From the NCBI GenBank assembly GCA_900540275.1, contig UQFO01000006.1, forward strand, positions 46,610 through 110,609: DNA of 64,000 nucleotides, written 5' to 3'. A model generated the notes under the pieces. That model saw nothing but the letters and a program-made list of their open reading frames with translations. It was not told where the DNA came from and ran no database searches. Numbering within the stretch: position 1 is the first letter of the stretch; every line of letters starts with the position of its first letter. The position numbers were made by a program, and so were the translations under genes. Below, piece by piece: positions 21,016-30,300 of the stretch. The stretch is from an uncultured Oscillospiraceae bacterium. GTDB taxonomy: Bacteria; Bacillota; Clostridia; Oscillospirales; Acutalibacteraceae.

Positions 21016-21741
21016 ATGCCGATATATAAAAAAGAGGCGGCTCCAAATAAAAAGAGAAGGCGCGTTTTGCGTGCTTTTTTCGCCCTTGTGATTCTTTGCG
21101 CTGCGGTATGGGGGATTGCCGCGCTTGCTGACAGCATGGACAGCGCGCAGCTTTCGGTTCCATATATCACGCAGGAGGGATTGCTGCCGACCGGCTGCGA
21201 AACGGTCAGCGCCATGATGGCGCTATCCTATCTGGGCGTGGACGCAAGCGCTCAGGACATCCTTTCCCATATGGTAATTGGTGAGCTGAAACCGAAAGGC
21301 GGCGGATATACCGCGCCCAGCCCGGATGAGGCGTTTATCGGCGACCCATACAGCGAAAGCGGCTACGGCTGCTACCCGCCGGTGATTGTCCGCGCGCTTG
21401 AGGACTTGGTGCCCGAAGGGATGCGGCCGGCCGATACGACGGGCCTATCGCTCAAACAGCTTGCGCGTGAATATGTGAAAAACGGAACGCCTGTCCTCGT
21501 TTGGGCGACGGTCGATATGCAGCCCGCCGCAGAGGGCGCACAATGGCTTGTTCCATCCACAGGGGAGCTTTTTACATGGCCAAGGGGAGAGCACTGCCTG
21601 CTTTTGACCGGGTACGACAGGTTTTATTATTATTTCAACGACCCATATGAAAACAGGGGACGTATTGCCTACCCGAAGGAACAGGTAAACGCGCGTTTTA
21701 CGGAGCTTGGCTCAAAAAGCGCGGCGATTATTAAAAAATAG
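21016..21741 (+). CDS. Membrane-anchored C39-like cysteine peptidase
   Basis: The 241-residue protein has a basic N terminus (KKRRRV) and one membrane helix (about residues 17-38), then a papain-like C39_2-type domain. The likely active-site Cys is in LPTGCETVSAMMALSYLG, the His in GEHCLLLTGYD and the Asp/Asn in YFNDPYE. It is probably exported and anchored, cleaving or modifying extracytoplasmic peptides; no substrate gene is adjacent. ATG 21016 follows AGAGGAGAGAG; the longer upstream frame lacks a ribosome-binding site. Confidence 0.85.
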   Translation: MPIYKKEAAPNKKRRRVLRAFFALVILCAAVWGIAALADSMDSAQLSVPYITQEGLLPTGCETVSAMMALSYLGVDASAQDILSHMVIGELKPKGGGYTAPSPDEAFIGDPYSESGYGCYPPVIVRALEDLVPEGMRPADTTGLSLKQLAREYVKNGTPVLVWATVDMQPAAEGAQWLVPSTGELFTWPRGEHCLLLTGYDRFYYYFNDPYENRGRIAYPKEQVNARFTELGSKSAAIIKK

Positions 21742-21797
21742 AACGGTAAGGCGTGATATGGCAAATCAGGTTTAACAGGTTTAAGAGGTGGCAAGCT

Positions 21798-21944
21798 ATG
21801 AAAATTTTAAGCTTCGCGTTGTATTTAGTGGGGATATGCTTTTGTATTGCGGGTTTTACAGGCCATCTCCAGGCGTTTGCCGGTGCGGCCTTGAGCTTTT
21901 TTGCGGCGACAATGATATTGGTAAAAAAGGCGAAAAATAAATAG
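21798..21944 (+). CDS. Small membrane protein, 48 aa
   Basis: Starts MKILSFALYLVGICFCIAG and has two hydrophobic segments ending in a basic KKAKNK tail. A GAGGTGG box precedes the ATG by about 7 nt. It lies 56 nt after the C39-like peptidase and may share its transcript. No family recognised; the small size, ribosome-binding site and positive-inside tail support a real gene. Confidence 0.55.
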   Translation: MKILSFALYLVGICFCIAGFTGHLQAFAGAALSFFAATMILVKKAKNK

Positions 21945-22007
21945 CGCAAATCTGAGCAGCGGGAAAGCGTATACTGAAAAAATGAAACCTGAGAGGTTTA
22001 TTTATAT

Positions 22008-22832
22008 ATGAAGATACATCTGAAAAATGACAGGCTGTGGGAACAAACGAAGGCAGATTGTTCGAAATGCGCAGGACTCTGCTGTACAGCCCTGTTTTTC
22101 TCAAAGACAGACGGGTTTCCTCAGAATAAAGCCGCGGGCGTACCATGTATCAATTTGCTTGGGAATTATCGCTGCAAAATACATTCATGCCTGGAACAGC
22201 AAAAAATGAAGGGCTGTATCGGATATGATTGTTTTGGCGCGGGACAGCAGGTAACGCAGGTTGTTTACAAAGGGAAAGCATGGAGGGATTTACCGGAACA
22301 GGCTGCCGAAATATTCGATGTGTTTACGGTTCTTTTTCAAATACAGCAAATTAGGTATTTTTTAACTGAGGCGCTGACGCTCAATCCCGCAGCCCCTTAC
22401 AAGCGTGATGTTCAGGATATGATGGACCAAAATATTATAATCTGCAGCGGCTCTCCGGACGATATCTTGTGTTTTGACGTGGACGCATATCGAAACAGCG
22501 TAAATACGGTTTTAAAGCAAATTTGCGCCTTGCTGCGGCAGAATTTACATAGTAAAGGGAAGCGCAGCCCGAAAAGCTTTTTAGGAAAGGCATTTAAAGG
22601 AGAAGATTTGAGCTGGCTGGATTTCAGCACGAAGCTTTTGATTGCGGCCGACTTTACGGGATGTACCTTTGATGGAACAATTTTTCTTGGCGCCGATACA
22701 AGGGATGCAAATTTCACAAGCGCGGATTTACGGGAAGCGGTTTTTCTTACTCAGGGGCAAATCAACTCCGCAAAGGGCAGCCGTGATACAAAAATACCGG
22801 GCCATCTGGATTACCCAGCTACATGGAAGTAA
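22008..22832 (+). CDS. YkgJ-like Cys cluster plus pentapeptide-repeat protein
   Basis: The 274-residue protein joins an N-terminal Cys-rich domain (CSKCAGLCC, then paired cysteines at CKIHSC and GCIGYDC), resembling YkgJ/zinc-or-iron binding clusters, to a short C-terminal pentapeptide-repeat region (AADFTGCTFDGTIFLGADT, then DANFTSADLREAVF). Pentapeptide repeats form a right-handed beta-helix. Function is unknown; such fusions occur in Firmicutes. GAGAGG precedes ATG 22008. AT-richer than its neighbours. Confidence 0.75.
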   Translation: MKIHLKNDRLWEQTKADCSKCAGLCCTALFFSKTDGFPQNKAAGVPCINLLGNYRCKIHSCLEQQKMKGCIGYDCFGAGQQVTQVVYKGKAWRDLPEQAAEIFDVFTVLFQIQQIRYFLTEALTLNPAAPYKRDVQDMMDQNIIICSGSPDDILCFDVDAYRNSVNTVLKQICALLRQNLHSKGKRSPKSFLGKAFKGEDLSWLDFSTKLLIAADFTGCTFDGTIFLGADTRDANFTSADLREAVFLTQGQINSAKGSRDTKIPGHLDYPATWK

Positions 22833-22906
22833 TATAACGCTTCCGCCATAGGGCGCCGGTTTATTTTATAAACGCCGCCGGAACAAGGAAGATTCTATAT
22901 AAAGAC

Positions 22907-22943
22907 AAAAACCCCCGAAACGCATAGCCGTTTCGGGGGTTTT
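22907..22943. terminator. Bidirectional terminator
   Basis: AAAACCCCCGAAACG and CGTTTCGGGGGTTTT form a 15-bp perfect stem between the convergent pentapeptide and alkaline phosphatase genes, with A/T tracts on both flanks. Confidence 0.92.
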
Positions 22944-22965
22944 ATACCAGTTTAAAAAATCCGTG

Positions 22966-24186
22966 TTACGCCGCCGCGCTGGAAGACAGGTTTTCATGGC
23001 TTTGCTTTAGCACGCGCTTCATCATTTTGGCAACATCGGTGTTGTCGATAAGCTCTTTGTCAAACAGCGTATCGGCCTGCGCGCCCGCCGCGAAAATGCC
23101 GACTGGTGTGCTGGTGTGTTCGCCGCCTGAGGTGAACAGGTCGCTTGTAAGGTCTTTCGCGGTCGCGCCCTCAGGAATTTTTACGCCGCCCGTTTCATGG
23201 TCGGCCGTAACAATGACGAGCGTACCCGGGTGCTTGGAAGCGTAATCGAGCACCGTGTCGATTGCGTGGTCGAACACCTTCATTTCATTTAAGGTCGCGT
23301 CCATGTCGAGCAGCGCCTCGCGCGTGTCGATATCGGAGCCCTCAACCATCAGGAAAAAGCCGTTGTCGTTTTCAAGCAGCTCAAGCGCTTTTCTTGTTTC
23401 TGTCTCGAGCGACGGTTTGTAGCCCGCGAGAATGTTCTCATACCGGAACATGCCAAGCACCTTTTTGCCGGGCTTGAGCGCATCAAGCTCAGCGGGTGTG
23501 GAAACATAAGTATAATCGTGTTCTTCGATGAGCTTTTTCACGCCCTTCCTGTAAAACTGCTGCCCGCCGCCGAGCATCACGTCGATGTCGGCCTTGAGCT
23601 GCTGGCCCAGAATCTGCATAAAGGCGTCCCGGTTCCCCACGTGCGCCGTAAATCCCGCGGGCGTTGCGTGCGCCACGTGCTCTGTCACGGCAAAGCCGAC
23701 CTTCATGCCATAGCCCTTTGCGGCCTCTGTAATGCTTTCCACAGGGTCGTTGTCTTTATCCACGCCAATATATTTGTTGTACGTTTTGACACCGCAGGCA
23801 AGCGCTGTCGCGGCGGCGGCGCTGTCTGTTGTACCCGAGAGGGAGTCGGTTGTGACCTGCGCCGTATAGGGCATGGCGGCGGTTGCAAATTTACCGCCCT
23901 TCTGGATTTCAGCACATTTGATGGCGTTCAGGCCCATGCCGTCGCCAATCATCAAAATAATGTTCTTTACAGGTACGCCGGTTTCCAGCTTGTAATCTTT
24001 AAATTCCGCGTAGGTAAGATTTTTGTCTTTCACGTCGTCGGGATTTTCCGTCGCTGCCTCCGTCGCCTGCGCGGACGAGCCCGGCTGCGATGCATTTGCG
24101 GGCTGCGCGCTGCCGTCGCAGGAGGCAAGCGCCGCCGCGCTCAAAACGATGAGCGCCGAGAGAATGGTTGCCAATGCTTTCTTCAT
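22966..24186 (-). CDS. Alkaline phosphatase lipoprotein
   Basis: Extracytoplasmic phosphomonoesterase that frees inorganic phosphate. The 406-residue protein starts with a lipoprotein signal (MKKALATILSALIVL, lipobox LASC, Cys23). It has the metal and nucleophile motifs ILMIGDGMGLNAI, TDSLSGTTDSAAAATALACG (nucleophile Ser/Thr region) and VTADHETGGV. The Ala/Gln/Ser/Thr-rich linker after the Cys is typical of anchored enzymes. It is monocistronic between a bidirectional terminator and the HAD gene; no PHO-box was identified. Confidence 0.92.
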   Translation of the reverse strand: MKKALATILSALIVLSAAALASCDGSAQPANASQPGSSAQATEAATENPDDVKDKNLTYAEFKDYKLETGVPVKNIILMIGDGMGLNAIKCAEIQKGGKFATAAMPYTAQVTTDSLSGTTDSAAAATALACGVKTYNKYIGVDKDNDPVESITEAAKGYGMKVGFAVTEHVAHATPAGFTAHVGNRDAFMQILGQQLKADIDVMLGGGQQFYRKGVKKLIEEHDYTYVSTPAELDALKPGKKVLGMFRYENILAGYKPSLETETRKALELLENDNGFFLMVEGSDIDTREALLDMDATLNEMKVFDHAIDTVLDYASKHPGTLVIVTADHETGGVKIPEGATAKDLTSDLFTSGGEHTSTPVGIFAAGAQADTLFDKELIDNTDVAKMMKRVLKQSHENLSSSAAA

Positions 24187-24232
24187 GGTTCTTTCCTTCC
24201 TTTATTATGATGATAGGAGCTGCATAAAAGCA

Positions 24233-24790
24233 TCAATCCCAGTCGGTGAGCCTGTCGCCCGTTACGAGAAAGGCGCTTGACGCAATGTCGCGAAGCGGGC
24301 GGTCGCTCTGGGAGTCCGAATAAAACGCATCAATTTGCCCTTGCGGAAACATCTCGTAAAAACGGCGGACCTTTTCCGTCCCATGACAATTAACGCCCGA
24401 GTACACACCCGTTATCGGGTCGACCTCGGACGCTATTAAAAAACGCACCCCGAGCTCAGCGCAGATTGGTTCGAGCAGAAAACGCGGGGAAGCGGAGATA
24501 ATTACGTCGTCCTCCCGTTTCTGAAGCAAATACCATGTTTTAATTTTATGGCGGTTTTTGCCCCAAAATGCGGGTACGTCCCTTTGTATGTCCACGCAGC
24601 TTAAAAACGTGTACATTTTCTGCTTGAACTGTGTTTTTGTGCAGCTTTTTGAAATATAGTGCGAAAAAGCGCCCGTCAGGGCGTTCGGCACATATTTCAG
24701 CATCTCTGGGTGTTTAATTAGAGAATACAAATAAAAATCCCTGGTGCTGTCGCCGTTATATATCGTTTTGTCGAAATCGTAAACGTTCAC
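24233..24790 (-). CDS. HAD-IB family phosphatase
   Basis: A 185-residue HAD hydrolase with motif I VYDFDKTIYNGDSTRDF (nucleophile Asp5), motif II VIISASPRF, and motif IV AFYSDSQSDRPL. The helical cap after motif I resembles SerB/YfhB-like HAD-IB enzymes acting on phospholipid or serine phosphates, but the substrate cannot be assigned. It lies 46 nt upstream of the alkaline phosphatase gene on the same strand, so the two could share a transcript. Confidence 0.85.
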   Translation of the reverse strand: MNVYDFDKTIYNGDSTRDFYLYSLIKHPEMLKYVPNALTGAFSHYISKSCTKTQFKQKMYTFLSCVDIQRDVPAFWGKNRHKIKTWYLLQKREDDVIISASPRFLLEPICAELGVRFLIASEVDPITGVYSGVNCHGTEKVRRFYEMFPQGQIDAFYSDSQSDRPLRDIASSAFLVTGDRLTDWD

Positions 24791-24944
24791 ACTACCACCA
24801 GAATTCCTATTATTGTCTTATTATAATATTGATTACAGATTTTTACAAGGCAAAAAGCTGTTAAAATTTACAATTAGTTAATTTTAATCGCCGGAAAGTA
24901 TTGTAGAATAAGAAAAAGAAAATAATAAAAGGGAGAAAATTTTT

Positions 24945-25892
24945 TTGTTCGGATATATCAAGCCCTACCAGCCGGATTTGCGCATCAAAGAATATGAAGC
25001 GTACAAGGGTGTATATTGCGGGCTGTGCAAGCGCCTCGGTAAGGATTATGGGATTCTCTCCCGTTTTATCCTGAGCTACGACTGCACGTTTTACGCAATG
25101 GTACGCGTAAGCCTTATGGGCGAATGCCCAGGCTTCGAGCAGGGCAGGTGCACGTTCAACCCGCTGAAAAAATGCACCTTCTGCAAGGGCTCGCAGGAAA
25201 CGCTAAGGGAAGCGGCGGCGCTCAGCGTCGTGACTTTTTACTACAAGCTGCTCGACGACATCGCGGACGAACCCTTTTTGAAGGCCCTTTTTAAAAAGCT
25301 GCTGAAGCCCATAGCGGGGCGCTGGCGCAAAAAGGCGCTGAAGGAATTTTCACCGCTCGACGAGATTGTTTCCCAAATGCTTCAGGAACAGCTTGCGGCG
25401 GAGCAAACGCCCGGATGCTCCCTGGACCGTGCGGCTGATCCCACTGCGCACATGATGCAGCGGCTGATGGGGCGCATGGCGGAAAATGAAACGCAGCGGA
25501 AGGTTTACTCCCACTTCGGCTATTATCTGGGAAAATGGATTTATTTAATTGATGCGGCAGATGATATGGAAAAGGACAAAAAAAGCGGAAGCTTCAACCC
25601 GTTTTTAAAGGAGCTTGAGGGGAGGCGGGCGCCTCTTGCAAAAGAGGAGGAAAGCCGGTACTGCAACGAGGTTTTAAACTGTAACGTCAGTATGATGCTT
25701 TCGGCCTTTCACCTGATGGAGCTTCACGTGTTTCGGGAAATCATCGAAAATATTACAGGACCCGGAATCGCGCAGATGCAGAAAAAGGTTTTGTTTGATA
25801 AACGGGAGGTTTCTCCCAAACAAATTAGGGAAGAAAAGATGGAAGAACCGGCGCCGTCCGTTGACGGTACGGATACCGGTATAAAGGGGTAA
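24945..25892 (+). CDS. DUF5685-like protein
   Basis: A 315-residue protein beginning MFGYIKPYQPDLRIKEYEAY, followed by VYCGLCKRLGKDYG, paired cysteines (CPGFEQGRC, CTFC) and a helical body with ASP-rich segments (DIADEP, DDMEKDK). I recognise the pattern as DUF5685. The likely start is TTG 24945, after GGGAGAAAA. It lies 9 nt upstream of a DnaJ-domain gene, a pairing that suggests a shared role; function unknown. Confidence 0.75.
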   Translation: MFGYIKPYQPDLRIKEYEAYKGVYCGLCKRLGKDYGILSRFILSYDCTFYAMVRVSLMGECPGFEQGRCTFNPLKKCTFCKGSQETLREAAALSVVTFYYKLLDDIADEPFLKALFKKLLKPIAGRWRKKALKEFSPLDEIVSQMLQEQLAAEQTPGCSLDRAADPTAHMMQRLMGRMAENETQRKVYSHFGYYLGKWIYLIDAADDMEKDKKSGSFNPFLKELEGRRAPLAKEEESRYCNEVLNCNVSMMLSAFHLMELHVFREIIENITGPGIAQMQKKVLFDKREVSPKQIREEKMEEPAPSVDGTDTGIKG

Positions 25893-25901
25893 GAAAAGTA
25901 T

Positions 25902-26540
25902 ATGCAGCAGGATCCATATCAGGTTTTGGGTGTTTCCAGGGAAGCCACCGACGAAGAAATCAAGACGGCTTACCGGAATCTTGCAAAAAAATATCATCCG
26001 GACAATTACACGGACACGCCGCTTTCTGACGTTGCTTCGGAGAAAATGAAAGAAATCAACGAGGCGTACGACACCGTAATGAACGCGCGCAGAAACGGCG
26101 GGAACGCGGGGAATCCGGGCGGCGGGTACGGCGGCTATTACAACGCAAACCCGGGGTACGGCTCATCCTCGAAGTATTCGGACGTCAGGGTGCTCATCCA
26201 GACCGGCCGCCTTGCCGACGCGGAGCAGATTCTCGATGGGGTGCCCGCCCAGGGGCGCGACGCTGAATGGCATTTCCTCAAAGGCACAATCATGCTTAAA
26301 AAGGGCTGGACGGAAGAGGCGTATAAGCACATGCAGACGGCGTGCGCCATGGACCCGGGCAACGGGGAATACAGGCAGGCGATGGGCTACGTACAGAGCA
26401 GGAGAGGCGGAGCCTACGGCGGATACAATACCCAGCAGCCGGTCGGCGGAGGATGCTCGACCTGCGATTTATGTTCGGGCCTTTGCTGCGCGGATTGCTG
26501 CTGCGAGTGCATGGGCGGGGATTTGATTCCCTGCTGTTAA
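25902..26540 (+). CDS. DnaJ-domain protein with Cys-rich tail
   Basis: The N-terminal J-domain ([24 protein letters not shown] motif in YHPDNYTD) recruits Hsp70. It is followed by a Gly/Asn/Tyr-rich linker, a TPR-like segment (about residues 90-160: [26 protein letters not shown]) and a tail with ten cysteines in the last 30 residues. There is no classical DnaJ zinc domain, so this is a type III J-protein. It probably pairs with the upstream DUF5685 protein; the client is unknown. Confidence 0.88.
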   Translation: MQQDPYQVLGVSREATDEEIKTAYRNLAKKYHPDNYTDTPLSDVASEKMKEINEAYDTVMNARRNGGNAGNPGGGYGGYYNANPGYGSSSKYSDVRVLIQTGRLADAEQILDGVPAQGRDAEWHFLKGTIMLKKGWTEEAYKHMQTACAMDPGNGEYRQAMGYVQSRRGGAYGGYNTQQPVGGGCSTCDLCSGLCCADCCCECMGGDLIPCC

Positions 26541-26594
26541 AAAGAAACGCAAGGGAACGTGAAAGCGTTCCCTTTTTTATGGAGGAATGTCGCG

Positions 26595-27134
26595 ATGAAC
26601 AAAAGCTTCCAGGTAGCGCTCGGCGGCGTAATGGCCGCGCTGAGCCTTGCAATTATGCTCCTGACCGGGTTTATCCCAATAGGAACCTACGCATGCCCTG
26701 CCCTTGCGGGAATCCTTTTAATCGCCGTTGTGATTGAGCTCGGCGCAAAATGGGCGTGGGCGGTGTTCGCGGCCATTTCCATCCTGTCGCTGTTTTTCGC
26801 GGGAGACAAGGAGGCCGCGCTCTATTTCGTCATGTTCTTCGGCTTTTACCCCATTCTCAAGGCAAGGATAGAAACGCTCGCAAAAAAGTGGCCGCAGCGT
26901 ATTTTAAAGCTTGCGGTGTTCAATGCCAGTATGGTCGCCGCGTTTTTCCTCGCGCTCTATGTATTTTCCGTTCCGGCCGGCGAATTTGTCATTTTCGGTA
27001 TTTATATCCCATGGCTGTTTTTGCTTGCGGGCAATGTGTTTTTCATCGTCTACGATATAGCCGTTACAAGGCTAGTTATATTGTATGTCCGCGTATGGAG
27101 GAAGCATTTGTTTAAGGGAATCAGGAAGCAGTAA
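26595..27134 (+). CDS. Polytopic membrane protein, unidentified
   Basis: The 179-residue protein has about five hydrophobic helices (residues 8-27, 32-50, 55-75, 108-130, 138-160) and a basic C terminus. The N terminus (FQVALGGVMAALSLAIMLL) resembles ECF-transporter S-components, but no substrate motif is clear. ATG 26595 follows GGAGGAATG; the longer frame upstream lacks a ribosome-binding site. Downstream of the DUF5685-dnaJ pair. Confidence 0.6.
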   Translation: MNKSFQVALGGVMAALSLAIMLLTGFIPIGTYACPALAGILLIAVVIELGAKWAWAVFAAISILSLFFAGDKEAALYFVMFFGFYPILKARIETLAKKWPQRILKLAVFNASMVAAFFLALYVFSVPAGEFVIFGIYIPWLFLLAGNVFFIVYDIAVTRLVILYVRVWRKHLFKGIRKQ

Positions 27135-27215
27135 GGAATTTATGTCAATTTTGTAATAAATCGAGGGCGTTTTCTTGTCATATCCACCTAAATTACAAAC
27201 AGTATAGTTAAAAAC

Positions 27216-27244
27216 TTGTCATTTTTTGAATCGGATAGTATAAT
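27216..27244 (+). promoter_or_regulatory. SigA promoter for the split-lysozyme gene
   Basis: TTGTCA (27216-27221), 17-nt spacer and TATAAT (27239-27244), about 68 nt upstream of the start codon. Confidence 0.75.
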
Positions 27245-27311
27245 AAAGCTTGAACCTTAATTTTATTTTTCCGCACGGCTGCGGGAAAATTTCAGGAAAG
27301 GAGCGCCAAGG

Positions 27312-30300
27312 ATGCTATCCTATTCAAAACCCGTGCAAACGGGCCATAAATCTTACATAAAAGTAATCTCTGTTATCTGTTCTTTTACTATTTTACTCTC
27401 TGTATTTGCGATTGGTATGACAGGCGTATCCGCCGCGTCGGGCAGTACGGTTAAAACGACGGCGGCGCTCAACCTGCGCAGCGGCGCGGGAACGTCGTAT
27501 TCTTCGGTCTGCCTGATGGAGAAGGGCTGGACCGTTTCGCTTTTGGCGGACAGCTCGAAGGGCTTTATCAAGGCAAAAGCGCAAAACGGGAAGACGGGCT
27601 ACTGCAGCACCGATTTTATTTCCGTAAAGGACGGACTTGACGGGATGAAGGTCACGGCAAGGACGACCGATTACCTCAATCTGCGCAGCGGTGCCGGGAC
27701 AAGCTATTCCTCGCTCGAGGTACTCGGCGACGGAGTGGATACGACCGTGCTTGACAATACCGACAACGTGTGGATTAAGGTCAAGGCGAAAAGCGGCAAG
27801 ACCGGCTATATTTCCAGGGATTATGCCACGGTAAACGTTACGCTGCCGAAGGATGAAGACGACGTGGGCGGCAGCGTCGACGACGAGCCCGCCAAATCGA
27901 ATACGGCGCGTCCCGGCTGGTTTGAAAATTCAATAGCGGACAACATCGTTGGGGGGGATTCCTCCAATAACATATATAATGGCAGCTTATATCTGTCCGA
28001 CACAGCGCTTTCCCTGGAAGAAGGGGACGGCAAAACCCTTACAGCGTTTCTTTCAAGCGCGGCAGGGGCGCAGGCGGCGGTCACGTGGAAAAGCTCGAAC
28101 CCTTCCATTGTTTCCGTTACTTCCGCCGGGCAGCTCAAGGCGCTTTCAAAGGGCGTTTCAACCATTACGGCGACGCTTATGGGCTCAGGGAGGGCGGCTT
28201 CCTGCAAGGTGACGGTATCGGGACAAAAGACGCAGAGCGTCTCGCTTTCCCCAACGTCTGTCACACTGTCAAAAGGCAGCACAAAAATACTTCTGGCCTC
28301 GACAACGCCTGCAGGCGGCGCGGTGGGCTGGTCAACAAGCAATTCGTCGGTCGCCGCAGTCAATTCGGCAGGCCTTGTTACCGCAATTTCAGCGGGAACA
28401 GCGGTCATTACGGCGAAAGCCGCCGATGGCGGCGGTGCGGAGGCTTCCTGCGTTGTGACGGTTACCAGCACAAAGTACGTGCAGAACATCGAGCTCAATA
28501 CCTATGCGATAAAATGGCCGGTTGGCAGAACAGGAAGCTATAAGCCTTCCGTATCGCCTGCCGACGCGACGAATAAAAATTTAACGTGGAAATCGAGCAA
28601 CACTTCCGTTGCGGCAGTTTCCTCCGCGGGCCTGTTAACAGCGGTTGGCCCCGGCACGGCGACAATTACTTGTACGGCTGCCGACGGCGGCGGGGCAAAG
28701 GCTTCCTGCCAGGTGACGGTTTACCAGCCGGTTACGTCGATTACGCTCGACAGCTCGAGCCTGAACTGGAGCGTTGGGAAAACAGGCACCCTGAAGGCGT
28801 CTGTCTCCCCAAGCAGCGCGACGAATAAAAACGTAACATGGAAATCGAGCAACACAAGCGTCGCGACAGTGTCCTCCGCGGGTTTAGTAACAGCGGTTGG
28901 CTCCGGCACGGCGACGGTTACTTGTACGGCGGCCGACGGCAGCGGCGTCTCGGCGAGCTGTACCGTCAAGGTCAGCGCGGACGCCATCAGCAGCATACTG
29001 CTTACCTCTACGGCCTCCTCCATTTATACGGGGAACCATGCATACATCAATGCGGCCACCACGCCCGCCAATAAAACGGTCAATTATTCGAGCAGCAATA
29101 CGTCAGTGGCCACCGTTACGCAAAGCGGTATTGTGACGGGCGTTTCCGCGGGCAAGGCGGTCATTACCGTCAAGGACCCGAAAAGCTCGGTGAAAAACAC
29201 CTATACGATTACGGTCGTTTCCTCGTCAGGCGGCGTTTCACTTTCCAATACGACGGCCTCCGTTGCGGCGGATAAGACCTTCTATCTGAAAAGCTATACC
29301 TCAGGCACAAGCTTCAAGAGCAGCGATACCTCAGTGGCGTCTGTCAGCTCAAAGGGCTTTGTTTACGCAAAAAAGGCAGGGGTTGCGATTATAACGGCCA
29401 GCGCCAACGGCAAAGTGAAAACGTGTGCGGTTACGGTTACAGCCGCGGCGCCCGTACGCTTTGCGTATACCTCCCCGAACTCCGCCGCGCTTGGCGATAC
29501 CGTCTCCTTCTACGCGATTACAGACAAAACGCGCGACGGAGCGAAATTTAATTTTACTGTCAACGGCAAGGATTATTCCGTTACGGCCACCAGTAAAACG
29601 ACCGATTCCTCCGGCAGCCATTATATCTGGAAGGGCTCCATGAAATTCAGCTCCTCCGGCACGTTCTCCGTTACGGCATATACGAGCAAAAACGGCGTAT
29701 GGTCCACCTGTACGGACGGCAAAACGTCGGTGTTCGTGTCAAATGTTGCGAGCGCGGGTACCGTATCGTTTAATGAACGGCGCGCAAGCGACGGGCTGCT
29801 GCGCCTCAATGCGGATTACGAGGGCTTTTTAGGCTCCGTGACGGACGACCCGCTCGTATCAGACGCGCCGACGCTCGGCTACGGGAAGGTCGTCACGGCG
29901 GGCGAGCAGTTCTATAACAATATCTCAAAGGACGAGGCATACGCTTATCTCGTCCAGACGATGAACGGTAGCTCCTACACGAACGCCGTAAATAATTTCA
30001 TGCGGTCGAACAATGTAAAATTCAACCAGCAGCAGTTTGACGCGCTGGTTATGATGGTGTATAATCTTGGAGCGGGCGTATTGGGCGATTCCGACGTCAA
30101 GCGCGTATTGCTCGACTGTGTGGAATCCGGTTCCACCGCGCCGACAGGCTCGACAGCGTCTGTCAACTCGTCCGACGGGCTGATGCTGCGCACCGGGCCG
30201 GGTACTAGCTATAATATCATTACCGTAATGACCTATAATACGAAGGTTACGGTGGTTGAAAAAACGACAAGCAGCTGGTATAAGGTCAAGCTGTCCGACG

